Assembly: GCA_963575745.1 (NCBI GenBank)
Contig: CAUYUJ010016717.1
Span: 1-64,000, forward strand
From: Prorocentrum cordatum
Taxonomy: Eukaryota > Sar > Dinophyceae > Prorocentrales > Prorocentraceae
Direction of reading: 5' to 3'
Length of the DNA stretch: 64,000 bases
The notes under the pieces were generated by a model. That model saw only the letters and a list, made by a program, of their open reading frames with translations. It searched no databases and had not been told where the DNA came from. This document shows, one piece after another, positions 1 through 10,990 of the stretch (its first letter is position 1; each line of letters begins with the position of its first letter). The position numbers and the translations under genes are program-made.

Positions 1-54
1 GAATTCCACTTCAGCCACGCACCCAGGGACAGTGAATGACCGTTCGGCCCCCTC

Positions 55-59
<5 letters not shown>

Positions 60-99
<40 letters not shown>
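60..99. repeat. (AT)n microsatellite
   Basis: About 19 AT units directly inside the left inverted-repeat arm; a much shorter AT run sits inside the right arm (about 998-1010). Confidence 0.95.
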
Positions 100-100
<1 letters not shown>

Positions 101-222
101 TATACCTAGACCGAGACCTATACCTATACCCATACGACCGCCCTGCGGGCGATAAGGAGGTCTGGGGGACTGAGATCAAATGCCCACCCTCACTGACCTC
201 CAGCCTGTCACCTTGATGTCAT

Positions 223-263
223 CTCTCTCTCTCTCTCTCTCACTCTTTCTCTCTTTCTCTCTT
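223..263. repeat. CT-rich microsatellite
   Basis: CT dinucleotide run interrupted by A and TT. Confidence 0.9.
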
Positions 264-268
264 ATTGT

Positions 269-736
269 CGCAGGCGCAGGCGCAGAAACAAATGTATTGA
301 TGGATTGGGTTGGATGGATTGGATTGGGTGGGACAAGATGAGATGGGACAGTATGAGTTGGATAAGATAAGGTGGATTGGATTGGACAAGATGGAATGGC
401 TAAGTTAAGCTGGTTTGGATAAGAAAGCCCGCCCACGGCGCCGACAAAATTGAATTCATGGATTGGGCTGGATGGGATACCATGGATTGGATAAAAAATG
501 GGTTGGATTCGAAGGAACGGATTTGATAAGATAAGATGGATTAGACTGGCCCGCCGCAGGCGCAGAAACAAATGAATTGATGGAGTGGGTTGGGTGGATT
601 GGATTGGGTGGGATAAGATAAGATGGGACAGTATGGGTTAGATAAGATAATATGGATTGGATCGGTCAAGATGGATTGGATGATATCAGCTGGATTGGGT
701 AAGAAAGCCCGCTGCAAGCGCCGAACAAAATGAATT
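269..736. repeat. Two-copy direct repeat rich in GGATTGGATT
   Basis: About 190 bases starting near 269 (GCAGGCGCAGAAACAAATG) recur near 552 with scattered substitutions, ending in AAGAAAGCCCGC plus a GCGCCGA(A)CAAAAT tail both times. Inside each copy, GGATT/GGGTT and GATAAGATAAGATGG units repeat, so the block is also an imperfect minisatellite. No coding sign. Confidence 0.8.
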
Positions 737-1090
737 ATGAAATTAGCGACATGCGTTAGCGCCGGGACGCCCTGGACACCCCGGACACCCGGGACACCGC
801 CCGGCTCAACTGGGACACCTCCCGGCAACTGGCGGACGGGAAACGGACTTTCGCTCCTATTTCGGCCTAGCTACAGGAGGATCACGCGCAGCTTCGCCTC
901 GCCCGCACGCGCGGCACGAACAAGAAACCGAAACCGATTTCCCAGCGGGGGGTCTCCGTTTCACTGCGATCTCACCCCCCAAACTCCGATATGTGTGTAT
1001 ATATATACATATCAGAGTGAGGGGGCCGAACGGTCATTCACTGTCCCTGGGTGCGTGGCTGAAGTGGAATTCCGCGGTGCGGATTCTCGT

Positions 1091-1275
1091 TGTTGTTGTG
1101 TTTGTTGTTGTTGTTTGTTGTTGTTGTTGTTTGTTGTCGTCGTCCCACCCGCAACCCGCCCCGCGACCCACCCGCGACCCACCCCGCGACTCACCCCGCG
1201 ACCCACCCGCGACCCACCCGCGACCCACCCACGACCCACCCCGCGACCCACCCCGCGACCCACCCCGCAGTCTGA
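1091..1275. repeat. TTG microsatellite followed by CCACCCGCGACCCA minisatellite
   Basis: A TTG/TTGT tract (1091-1140) runs into about 130 bases of CGCGACCCACC-type units. Open frames through it encode only low-complexity Pro/Arg/Thr or Gly/Arg/Val and are not taken as genes. Confidence 0.9.
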
Positions 1276-1748
1276 AATGACTCTGGTAGGTCATAATCCA
1301 ATTCCATGTCGAAGGAATACGATATGGGGTGTGGATGGGTAAGATAGGAGAAGATCGATGTATCGGTCTTTCCAGCACATAGCGAATACCAAGTCAGGTA
1401 TCCGGGCAAATAGGGCGCGCGTGCCTTCAGCCATAAGGCAGCGACGCGCAGGCTATACTCCCGATTATCTGCAACATCTCCCAAAGAGCTACACTGAAAA
1501 AGTCGGGGGGGAAGAGACGGAGAGCGCAGCCGCGCAGTCGCTAGGCTCTCGGCAGGCGCGCAACTGTTTACAAAGAAAACAATACACGCAGTCTGGTCAA
1601 CCACCAGACTGAAGGGCGAGATTATTCGCCGGCGAGTTTCCTCGCAAAACTTTTCCACGCACGCGCAGGACAGCCCCCTTGATAGACAAGGGCTATCGGC
1701 CCGGCTGGAGGTGGGCCAAACAGGCTATCCCCCTCCGGGCAAAAGGTA
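1276..1748. other. Non-coding spacer, possible 3' end of the retroelement
   Basis: No recognisable gene. Contains one member of the GNRA hairpin family at 1632-1645, which suggests that retroelement sequence extends at least this far to the left. I looked for a long terminal repeat shared with the 19-20 kb region and saw none. Confidence 0.4.
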
Positions 1749-2607
1749 TCAAGGCAAAGAGCCTGAACCAAACTGAGCAGGCTCGTTGCCAAGCGCGAAG
1801 TATGGCTCGTTTCCGAGCAAGAAAAAGGGCGCCTCCACACTAGGCGCCCGTGCTGGCAAACTGGACCGCAGGGGCAACAAGGACAAACTAAAAATGATTC
1901 GACTTAGGTTTGGTTTTGTCCTCAAGGCCCCGTCTGCGGTCATGTCACTGGTGTCGCACCACTGCGCGTTATGCGCTATATCCCTGAGCTCACGTATCCA
2001 GCTGGTCTGTCCCGGCAAAGTACGTTCCGTCGGCATCTGGAGGTCTTTGCTGGATAATGGTTTATATACAGACCCAGCGTCTATCGTAAGGGATAATTTG
2101 ATAGCTAGGCCTCCAACTTCACGCATGTCTCGTAGTTGTCGTGGTGTAAGTGCCCCAGCCTTGAGCTCGTGGAGAATGATGAGCCTGGGATAGCATTCAT
2201 CAAGATTGCGTGCTGGACGACGGATTTGCCATGGGCGAGTTTCCTCGCCGTAATACGTTAGCCCCACGGATGCAGCAGCCCTTGGTTTCATCGCCCTCCT
2301 CCCCGGTGAATTTCCGGTACCTAGAGTCACTATGTATGTCTACTTCATTCGTCGGTTTCATCTGAGGGAAGGTGAAACGTTTCGGGCTGCTGATCAGCTT
2401 TCGCGTCACAGTATTCAGTCATCTGACTTGTAAGTTGGTGGGCTCTTGGATCTTCTGGAGAGATGCCACATGCGCCATGAGCCAGACTTGAGTGAGAAGG
2501 GCATAGGGGAGAGCTCCTCGCAGGCGAACGAACATGTCGGTGATGAGTTTGGTACCCTTGGCGTCTGCCGCTGCTCCCGTAAGTTCAGGATGTGTGTTAG
2601 GACGTAG
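1749..2607 (-). pseudogene. RT-RNase H connection and RNase H of the copia-type element (broken)
   Basis: This is the C-terminal part of pol; RNase H removes the RNA strand during reverse transcription. The connection carries GAAADAKGTK then MFVRLRGALPYAL, typical of dinoflagellate copia pol. RNase H follows with DIHSDSRYRKFTGEEGDE (first acidic residue), TIDAGSVYKPLSSKDL, and QWCDTSDMTADG, the copia tail usually ending ADALTK or ADGHTK. A TAA at about 2605-2607 and a TGA near 2429 interrupt it, and the frame shifts near 2230-2250, exactly where the hairpin at 2234-2249 sits. The last ~70 residues after the tail motif look like readthrough into non-coding sequence. Identification is firm for RNase H; the exact end is unclear. 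Confidence 0.75.
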
Positions 2608-5109
2608 TTATTTGATACATTCGTCCTGGTCCATGATCACATCCCCAAGTTCATTCTTCGTGTAGCGGACGGCGCAGTTGGTGTAAGAATGTGTGTTGAG
2701 CTTGCATTTACCAAACGCCTTTTCGACACGTTGTACATCGTCGACTACGTTTTTCTTTAGGCCTGTCATATTGATGTCGTCTACATGTTTTGCTGTTAAT
2801 AGGTCCTGGCTAAATTCAAATTCAAGATCGTAGCTTGTCGGTGCAAGGCCTATTGCTCGAGTGGTCGTGCGAAGCTTGAGGGCGAACGCTCTTGGGGCGC
2901 CCATTGTGCCAGTTCCTGGCTTCAGGCACCTGAGGCAGTATCGGCTTTCATCATAAGAAAAGAAGCCTGGTAGGGTGCGAAGCACCTGGGCACTTCCTGG
3001 TGGAAGGGCGAAGCAAAACATGCGAGTCTCCTCGCCAGTGGCATGAGCAAGTTCCTCATATGTCAGTCCTTTGAGGAACGCTTTGTCGATGTCCATAGAT
3101 GCTGAGATCCATTCTGGATGACACGCAGCTTCACTTGCCAGAAGCCTCTGGGACTGTCGGCGGGCAATTCCCGAGAAGGTTTCTACATCGAAAGCCTCCG
3201 TGTCCATAAATCCACGGAGGACAAGTCTAAGACGGATGGTTTTAACATTCTCGGTGCCTACTTTCACAAACTTCCACTTGTATACGTATCTGGATGTCAT
3301 GATGTTGGAAGCTTTTGACCGGTCATACATCTCAAAGCATCGGTTGCCCAGCCAAATCTTGAATTCGGTGTACAAGGCTTCACTAACCTCTTCGGGATGT
3401 GCTGCTATGTCGGCTTTGGTGAGTAGGTCGTCTTCCTTGACTACTACAGCACGTTTAGAAGCCGATGATACGTATACTCTCATCATTGCGACCATGTTTG
3501 GTTCGAGCTGTGCAAGTTGGGTCTGACCCAGCACGATCTTTGACATTTCTGGCGTAAAACATAGCTCGACATATGGGCCATGTTCATCACTGTCAAGAGA
3601 ATAGCCCTCGTCAGGTGTAGTCGAGCATAAAGAAACGAGACAGGGCTCTTGTTGTTCAGGCTCGTATCCGAGCACCTCCGACACAACGGTATCTTCCTCG
3701 TCCACTGATGCTGAGACCAAGACACATTGGTGGGGCAGCATGGTTTTTGGGACGCAGTAGGGACAGTCGTCGATAACCGTCGTGGGATGAAGGTCCATAC
3801 GCAACTCATCGTACCACTCCTCCATCATCATAGCCTCGATGTCGTGTTCCTCGCTTTCCTCGAAGATTGTCGACAGGCGACCTCCACTGCGTGATGAAGC
3901 ACCTGGGGTGCCTGGAAAAGGCCTGTCTCCAGGCTGGTCAGGTCCTTCACACGGTGTGTCCAAGTGTTGATGCTTGGCAAGGTCGTCATGAAACCCTAGG
4001 GAAGGAACTTGTGACGTCAGGCACTGGATGAGTCTGGAGCGAGTGCTACCAGTGATTTGAGAGATGTTCAGGCCGGTGCCTACACACTCATAGTAGTGGA
4101 AGGCTGGGTTATCATCGCTGCCGTAGTGGATCAGTGTAGACCTGGTGGCGTACTTAACTGCAGGTAGATTGAGCACGCTCTCGGCTAATCTCACGGCTAC
4201 TGCGCGCTCAACTCGGAAATAGTTTCGCACGAGATACTGTAGTGCTAGGTGTACGCGCGGGTGAAACTTGCTGTCGTCGGAACGATTGAGGTTTCCCTTG
4301 TAGTCTGGAATGTAGCCAAAGACTTTGGCAGGTTTCCCTGCGCCAAGGTGTGCCACATATGTAAGAACGGTTTGCATGGCCATGTTGTCCATGCCAAGTT
4401 CCCTGGTGAGAAGGCATTCAATGTACAGCGTGTGGCAAGCATCAGGATACATTACAACTACCTCACGCGATCCTGCCTCGACGACTACGTGTCCTCGTTC
4501 AGGCACGTTGCGGATCACAGGGCACGGGCCATTCCAGCGTCCACGGTCGTCCTTAGTGGCCATGGGTCGGTGATGATCGACCAAGTCCCCAGCTGAGTAT
4601 AGGCGAGAACCATCTGGGGCCGTCTTAGCCCTGAGGGCACGGTTCGTCCTCGCTACCGCCGCGGCTTGAGTTATTGCTTCCAGGCTGACTTCCCGCACGC
4701 GACGTTCGCGTTCGTGGCCTGACGTCTCGGGGCCCTTGGGGAAGTCGAGGGTGTCGAGGTCAGGAAGGAAAGAGGGCTGTCGCCCAGTGTGTGCTTGGTA
4801 CGGCGATGCCCCGTTGTAAAAGGTGAAAGCGTTAGTGACGAAGATGCCTTCGGCTAGTACTCTGGTACATACAATGGGGGTGTTATGTCTGTTCAGCTCT
4901 TCCTGAATCATGTAGTGGGTGCCTCTAAGAATGCCATTACGTGAATCGATCGAGGTCACGTGCTGGCCAGGCGCTCGGATACGCAGCGCCGTAACCTCAT
5001 TCGCCATCATGGCCTTGGCAGCTTCATTATTGAGGGCACCTTCTCCATCTGAATACAATACTTTGAAAGGGTCCATGGTAGGCGATCCAGCAGTGGTGGG
5101 AGGCGTCAA
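2608..5109 (-). pseudogene. Integrase core and copia-type reverse transcriptase (833 codons open)
   Basis: Residues near 18-30 (VLYSDGEGALN) give the second acidic residue of the integrase core, followed by SIDSRNGILRG where the catalytic Glu is expected but Asp seems to stand. A chromodomain-like or SH3-like stretch follows (GDLVDHHRPM, WNGPCPVI). A divergent linker reaches about residue 540. The RVT_2-type RT follows: YVYKWKF, SMDIDKAFLKG with the first catalytic Asp (about residue 672), and KHVDDINM for the YxDD box (about residue 773, base 2768-2791). Its N-terminus is artificial: the integrase core starts in another frame (5027-6664) and one frameshift near 5060 separates them. The open length is notable for a decayed copy. 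Confidence 0.85.
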
Positions 5110-6664
5110 GTATGGTGTCGCGTTCTCTGTCGGGAATTTCTTGTCCTGCTGCCAGGCGAATACATCGGTCCATAATGTGGAGTATGGTCCGCCCCTTGTA
5201 AAACATGAGATCTACTTCGCCTTCGTCGAGCCAATGTCCAGGGAGGCTTACGGGAGGAAGCGTAGAATTACCTGGGCGCTCCCATGCTCTACACTCCCGA
5301 CAGGTGTCGCAGATTTCTGCGATCACATTTAGTCGAACATTATCCAAACCCACCTTCTCTAGGATCAGCCTCAACTTGGGTTCCTTCGCATGATGCCACC
5401 GTAGGTGCAGTTTGCGGAGTTCCTTTTTGACTACATCAGGTTCATGACTACGGAGGTTTTGCAGACTGCGTTGGATGTCGAATCTCGCCCAGTCAGGCAG
5501 TCGTGGAGCCCCCGAGCCGGTCGAGGCAAGCGGGTTCCTCGTGGCTCTCCGCAGTCGGTCTCCTTCGTCAACTGCATCTGGCGGTGGAAGTGCGCCTTGT
5601 AAGCGACCACGGCGGGTCGCTACCTGCGGTGGTTCGCCCGAAGAAACGGGAGGCGCTTTTCCGCTCGAAGACGCGGAAGGCGTGTTTCCACGCTCGGGCG
5701 CGTCTCGCAGTATGTCATAACTGCTAGCGCCAGACAGATGCAGGATCAGCGTTCCCAAAGGCCTGGCGCGAGCGCCCTGACGGCCACCCGATGCCGAAGC
5801 TCGGCCCTCACCCGGCTTGGGTAAGGGTTTCCACCAAGCTGGCACAATGCGGCCCTCGGGGTCATGATCATCTGGGAATTTCAACGGCTCGGCAAACCGA
5901 CATTTGCCGGGCTCAGTGTCGAGGTGATTCTGAACATCCTTGCTTCTCGTAAGATCCCTCTGGCATGCAGGGCAAGGCCAGTATACAGAGATGGAATCAT
6001 GAAATTTACACTGTGTAGGATCTCTGTTGTGGCTAGGACTGTCCTTTCGGACGTTGTCGATACATGCTGGGCATGTAGCCGCTTTTGGGATGATACGGTC
6101 ACCGATGCGTCTCATACCCTCTCCTGGTTCAGCATGATCAGGGAGGTCGGCAGGATAAGCATGAGCAGTTCGTGCAGGCGCGTCTCCGCGCGCATTGTCA
6201 ATGGCTTTCGCCAGGTAGACGGCTTCCACAAAGGCAGACTGCAGTCGTCGAGTGTATTTTTGTGCCATGGAAAGCTCCTTGTTGCACGGCTGTGCATGCA
6301 CATGCTGACCGTTACAATTGAGTCGCTCAAAAGGTTTAAGAATTGCCTCGTCGTTGCTGGTGAGATCTGTCAGCTTCTTGATATAGTCACCAGCCGTGTC
6401 CTTAAAGCCCGTCGCACATTGGTCGATACGTGCGGTCGTAATGCGAGGTCGGCCGGCGAGTTCTTTCCATGGGGGAGTATCATCCACCCATGTCCCTGTG
6501 GGTTGTTCGCGTATAAACCACCTCCGTGCATTATCTTGTGCGACAGCTATTTTACCACAGTGAGTTATGTGTGGCAAATCTTCTTTATGGCGACTCGTAC
6601 ATAGCATACTACAAAGTAGTGGTCTACAGCTCGCTGCACCGAGGGATCTCCCAGGTCGACACAT
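5027..6664 (-). pseudogene. Methyltransferase-like tail, linker and integrase zinc-binding domain
   Basis: The first ~140 residues continue the methyltransferase-like module: FIREQPTGTW aligns with the EHPAGxxSW block of these elements, then DQCATGF and LNCNGQHVHAQPC. A linker follows with two Cys pairs near the middle (ATCPACIDNVR, YWPCPACQRDL). The integrase HHCC-type finger is visible as LHLRWHHAKEPKL, then ICDTCRECRAW. The integrase core begins with GEVDLMF (first Asp) and HIMDRC, and the frame is lost just after GPFQSIVF, where the next segment (2608-5109) takes over. Integrase inserts the cDNA into the host chromosome; here the split core means no function from this copy. Confidence 0.75.
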
Positions 6665-7527
6665 GTGGTCTTGTCTAAATTGCCTCCTGAGGAGAGACCT
6701 CTTGAGAAGGCAAGCGCTGGAATGCCACCCTCACCTCCACACAGCTCCAACATATCCACGCAATTGTTGTTGCCATAGCATAGAGTAGCCACTATGCTGT
6801 ATATGTCGGCGTGTGTGTCGGGCATAGATGTGGGGAGGGTAGGGAACAGGCCACCTTTCCTCGTCAGAGTATCCTGAATAACCGTACCGGTATCCAGGTT
6901 AATCCTTACACGTCGGATAACATCGGACCATTTCGGTCCCCCTTCGTCGGTCGTCACATAATGATGTGCGTTGTGATCCGTACGTGCATAAGTATTTAAG
7001 TATACCAGCACGTGTCCATGCGTAGCGTTGCCTTTCCCCAGGATCCTATCGTTGAGGTGGCGAATAAGCGTGATGCGTGTCTGTGCTCTCCATTCGGCAT
7101 GTCGCACCGTTTGGCCGCACCAATCCAAAACATGTTGTGGTATCGCCTGTTTGCAAGTACGTGCCCATAGCTGAGAGCTAATCGGTATTGATGTGGCTCC
7201 CTGCATAGATGTACCACTTGGTGTATTGTCTTGCATATTAAATCTAATACCGAAATGACACAACCGCATCCGTACTACCGTCAACTTAAGATGTTCCAGA
7301 GTATCACGTACTGGAGACAACTTCCAAGCGTATCCTGGGGGGCCAAACGCTATGATTATCATGCGGAGCTTCCTTGCCTTCGTCCGAAGGTTCTGAATGC
7401 GCGACCAGTGTGAGGCCACTCTTTTACCTGGGGGCCTTACGTACCAGTCACCCAGAGTACTGACCCATATTAGAGCGTAGTCCCCACTGATCACTGCACC
7501 CAGATACTCTGTGCCCACAGCCGTCAT
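6565..7527 (-). pseudogene. Methyltransferase-like module of the copia-type element
   Basis: A 320-residue open stretch. Near residue 265 it shows DMLELCGGEGGIPALAF, which resembles the SAM-binding motif I of class I methyltransferases, followed by VDLGDPSVQRAVDHYF, a plausible motif II acidic turn and helix. Upstream is WVSTLGDWYVRPPGK and a His-rich stretch (HGHVLVYLNTYARTDHNAHH). Dinoflagellate copia polyproteins that I recall carry such a module between protease and integrase, continued here by the next frame (5027-6664). The enzyme class is not provable: no PCQ-type cytosine motif or DPPY-type adenine motif is evident. It could be a degenerate, non-catalytic fold. Confidence 0.5.
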
Positions 7528-7648
7528 GAGCTCGTTGTGGGAAATGCGGTAACAGGTATATCCCCGGGTGCGGAGGTCAGCGCAAGCTTCTCTCGTATCT
7601 TCGATAACGAAAGCTCTTTTATTATGGCAGGTTGCCCCGCTGTCCTTG

Positions 7649-8203
7649 TTACCCCCTGGCCTCTCGGCTATCAGGCAAGGCGACGAGGGGGCAGCGTCGC
7701 CCTGCCATCTTCAAGATAAAGAAGATGCGCTTGCCACATCTGCCAGCATCTGCCCTCAAACCCTGGAGCTCTGCGCTGCAACGCGCGGTGGCCTCAAAGG
7801 CGGATTGCTCCGCAAACGTGGCCAGCATGGACGGGTTATCCGTCAGCTGCCTCAGGAGGCCCTTCGACCTTGCGTCGTTGACCGTCTGCAGCTCATGATT
7901 CGTGTACCTCATCACTATCTTCCTGCGTGTTCTCGCAGCGTCCATGGGTACAACTCCGCCATGCTGGGCCAGTGTCCTGGCTACGAAGCAATCGAACGTC
8001 TCCAGATCATCGATGCTGTCGCCTCTCATCGTCGCCTCGGCGAGTATCGCGAGCAGCCCCTGGGGCAGATTTCCCTGCAATGGTTGGCGCTCTTGCGCGG
8101 GGGGTGGCTCGCCCGTCAGCACCGTCTGGAACGACGTCGTACTCGTGCTTGAGGCGGGTTGCCCCGCGGCTCCGAATCGATCACACCTGATTGACAGATG
8201 TCC
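7649..8203 (-). pseudogene. Linker between protease and methyltransferase-like module
   Basis: Open frame 7649-8122 encodes about 157 residues with no recognised domain, including a helical segment (ATFAEQSAFEATARC). It follows the protease C-terminus, which ends in TAA at 8204-8206, and GHLSIRC just after that stop matches the GHLxxx block that normally follows the protease in these elements. A separate longer hairpin (7-bp stem GGCGACG/CGTCGCC) lies at about 7680-7702 inside it. Confidence 0.45.
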
Positions 8204-9878
8204 TTATGGCAACTTAGTTGTACGCATGATCTCGGAGCCCTCGGGGAGTTCCATCTTGACCTGTCCCTTTCCAGGGAATATCAGCTTCTCCTGGCCTCGC
8301 TCGAGCACAGTAATGGCGCGCTTGTCCTGCGTACTGTCGAGGCCCAGGATAGCCGGCAGGTCCTTGCCGCAGCCCGACACAACATTAGTCTTGTACGAGT
8401 CGAGCTGGGTCGAGCCCTGGTACTCACAGGCAATGCTGAGAAGTGCCCGCGGTATCGGCTGGGGCCGACCCTTCGCCTACCCCGTTTATGTTCAATCGAG
8501 AACGGGGCTCAAACGTACAAGGGCGATTATGAGCCTCAACAGCCTGGACGAATTTGCGGCTCGCGTTCTCTCCCAGTATATTGATCTTCGAGCCCACATC
8601 TATGAGGATCGAATTTCCACCATCCTCCAGAAACGTCCTGCTCGGCTGCTTGATGCGCACCGTCTCTGATGCGCCGCCTGCGCTGTCTGGCGGGTTTCCC
8701 CGCATCTCGGTCGCACCTCCTGGCGGGTTTCCCCGCATCTCGGTCGTGCCTCCTGGCGGGTTCCCCCGCGTCGTGATGGCACTTGGCCTTCCTGCGGCCA
8801 TGCGTGCCAGGTCAGTGTACTGGACGTACGACACGTCAAGGGCGTGAACGCCCTGTTCCTCCCGCCACATAGCATACTCATCGCGTATGCTGGTATACTG
8901 TTCACGAGTGGTGCGTCGTGGCAGCGTCAGGTATGAATGAAGGGCAATGTCCTGTAATCCCTCATTCGTAAGGTGATCCCTGTGCTGCAACCATTCGTCG
9001 AACTCAGTATTCGTGGCTGAGAGTTCGATGGCCCTGGCTGCTGTTGCCGCTGTCGCCACTGAAGAAACTGAGAGGTCAAACGACTCGCTCTCAGGATTGT
9101 CGGCGTCCAGCATGAACGTGGTGCGCGCGTTGTCCATCTGGGCCTGGAAGTGGCGAACACGCAGCTCACGCAGCTGTTCAGGGTCCAGTGGCAGCTCGGC
9201 CCCACCCCCGCCCTGGGGTGACATCGGAGGAGCCACCTGCCCGATTCCAGGCTCGTGCTGAGTAGGAGGGATCGGCACGGGTGGGGTATTGGGCAGGTTC
9301 CCCTGCTGAGGCGCTGTCATCGGGAAACAAATGTCGAAGTATCCCGTCTCCATCGGCGCCCTCACCTCCTCCGGCGGTTTCCCCCGCTGCTGGGGCAATG
9401 CTGCCTGCCTGTCCAGCATGCTGGCCATCATGTCCTCCACCGTGCTCCTCAGCTCCCGCAGCTCCCTCGCTGCCTGTTCAGGAGCCTGAGTGACGGAGCC
9501 GGTCCATGGGAACGACGACGCTATGATGCCTGGCGCTCGGCAGATCGCACATACTGGTTGCTGAGGATCTCCTTCTCGCCGGTTCGCAACGTGGCCCACC
9601 ACGTTCGACTTCCAGCACTCCTCGTGGAACAGATGGTTGCACCTCAAACGGTAGATGCTCTCCCTCGGCATAAACTCCTCGAGGCATACCGCACAGGTGT
9701 CTTCCATCCCAGTATAGATCTCCACGTCTGCCGCCCTAGGACACACTCGCCTCTGCCGTTCCAGAACTGTTTCAGAGCCCAGGAAGGCAGCTGGAGGATC
9801 ACCCGCGGGCGTCTGTGCCTCCGGCGCTGCGGCGGCCACTGCTGGGGCAGCTGCCGCTGCGGAGGCTGCGGCCGACAC
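8204..9878 (-). pseudogene. RING-H2 finger plus retropepsin-like protease segment
   Basis: The 8424-9878 frame (484 residues) starts with an Ala-rich stretch, then a complete C3H2C3 RING-H2 finger: C62, C65, C80, H82, H85, C88, C110, C113, all eight ligands in correct spacing. RING-H2 domains are usually E3 ubiquitin ligases. A Pro/Gln-rich middle contains three tandem GNPPG-type peptides encoded by hairpins at 8690-8769. Residues ~420-484 are aspartic-protease-like: SILIDVGSKINILG in place of the D-T/S-G triad, then NINGVGEG. After a frameshift near 8424 the protease ends with LPAILGLDSTQDKRAI and KLIFPGKGQVKMELPEGSE, then TAA. Asp is kept but Thr/Ser is Val, so catalytic status is doubtful. 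Confidence 0.75.
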
Positions 9879-10990
9879 AGCTGGCGATTTCCTCGCATGG
9901 GTGAGCCCCTGCTCCTCATGACCTCAAGTGCTGCTGCGCGTGCTTGGTCACGTGCACTCTGCACCGCCTGCCGGCGTCTGAAACACGCCTGTTGAGTGCG
10001 GTACGTCTGCCTGATGTAATCTGGCACACCCCTACTGCCTGATGATATCGAATGGGCAGTAGGCTGGACGGCCACATCTGGCATCGTCGGCGCAGGCATG
10101 AATGCCATGTGCGGGTGCATGGACTGGTCGCTGCAGCGCACATTCGTGAGGCTATGAAACTGATCCACCGTCTCGCGAACAAATCTGTTCGGGACTCTGG
10201 ACCCGCCTGGGTACAGTGGCGGATCCATTGGAGCAGGTGCTGGCCTCTGGCCTTGGGCCATGCTCGGATGAACATTGAAGGCCGGGATAAAGGCTCGTTG
10301 CCGAGCAGGGTCGGAAAGATTCGGACCCTCCGGCTCCCAAGACCAGGCTGGCCTCCACCTCTGACCGCTCGGGCGGGGCAGGTTGTGGCTCTGCGCCTGT
10401 TGCATCGCGGCCGCCGCCCGTGTGCGGTAGTCATCAGGCACTCCAGTAGCGATGTTTTGGTCGGCTAGCGGTCGGTGCTGCACCAGAGTGCCAGGCAGGT
10501 TCCCCCGCAAACTTGATGGCGTGCCCGGTGGCATCATGCCCAAAAGAGCTGTACCATGATCAGCTCTGGCCGCAGCAATTCGCTCCATGAGAGTGCCATT
10601 CGGGGCAGAACGCCCAGGAGTCCCGAATGGAGACTGCACTGGCATTGACGCTACTGGTGTCATGCCCCTCGGCGTGTGCATGCTATGCGATGGGCTCCCT
10701 GGCGTCTGCTCGAATCGGGCTGGCTCTCCGAAGATGCGGCCAACTGTTTGCGGGTCTCCCTGCGGCTCGGGCATATCGCTCCTGATTCCGTTGACGGGCA
10801 GGTTTCCCTGCACAGCCTGGCGGTTGCGCGTCACCATCGCGGACACAGCCCCCTGACCTGCGGCCCAGGGGTCCTGTTGGTAAAATCTGTCCGCTAGCTG
10901 CTCCACCTGCTCAGGATTCAGAGTCGCCGCGAAGATCTGAGGTGCTGAGGACCGGACAAGATATGGCACTAGGCCCTTGGCTTGGAGCAC
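9644..10990 (-). pseudogene. Pro/Gln-rich gag-pol linker
   Basis: A 448-residue open stretch of low-complexity, Pro/Gln/Arg/Ala-rich sequence with no recognised fold. It overlaps the Tpt1-like frame by 80 bases at its start. Near 9900 the true reading most likely shifts into the RING frame, because MRGNRQLC is followed there by the Ala-rich start of 8424-9878. Several GNLP-type peptides mark hairpins (10293, 10495, 10798). It probably acts as a spacer between Tpt1-like and RING domains. Confidence 0.5.

Larger units (their letters stand above)
1..1072. repeat. 64-bp inverted repeat flanking a ~0.94-kb interior
   Basis: Bases 1-64 are the reverse complement of 1009-1072, apparently without mismatch; both outer ends carry GAATTC. 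The left arm begins at the first base of the window, so the true arms may be longer. The interior holds an AT tract, a CT tract and a two-copy direct repeat, and no convincing gene. This could be the termini of a foldback or MITE-like element, or a local inverted duplication. Confidence 0.8.

Noticed and set aside
6567-7413. Plus-strand frames over the retroelement
   Set aside because: Shadows of the minus-strand methyltransferase/integrase coding sequence without recognisable motifs.
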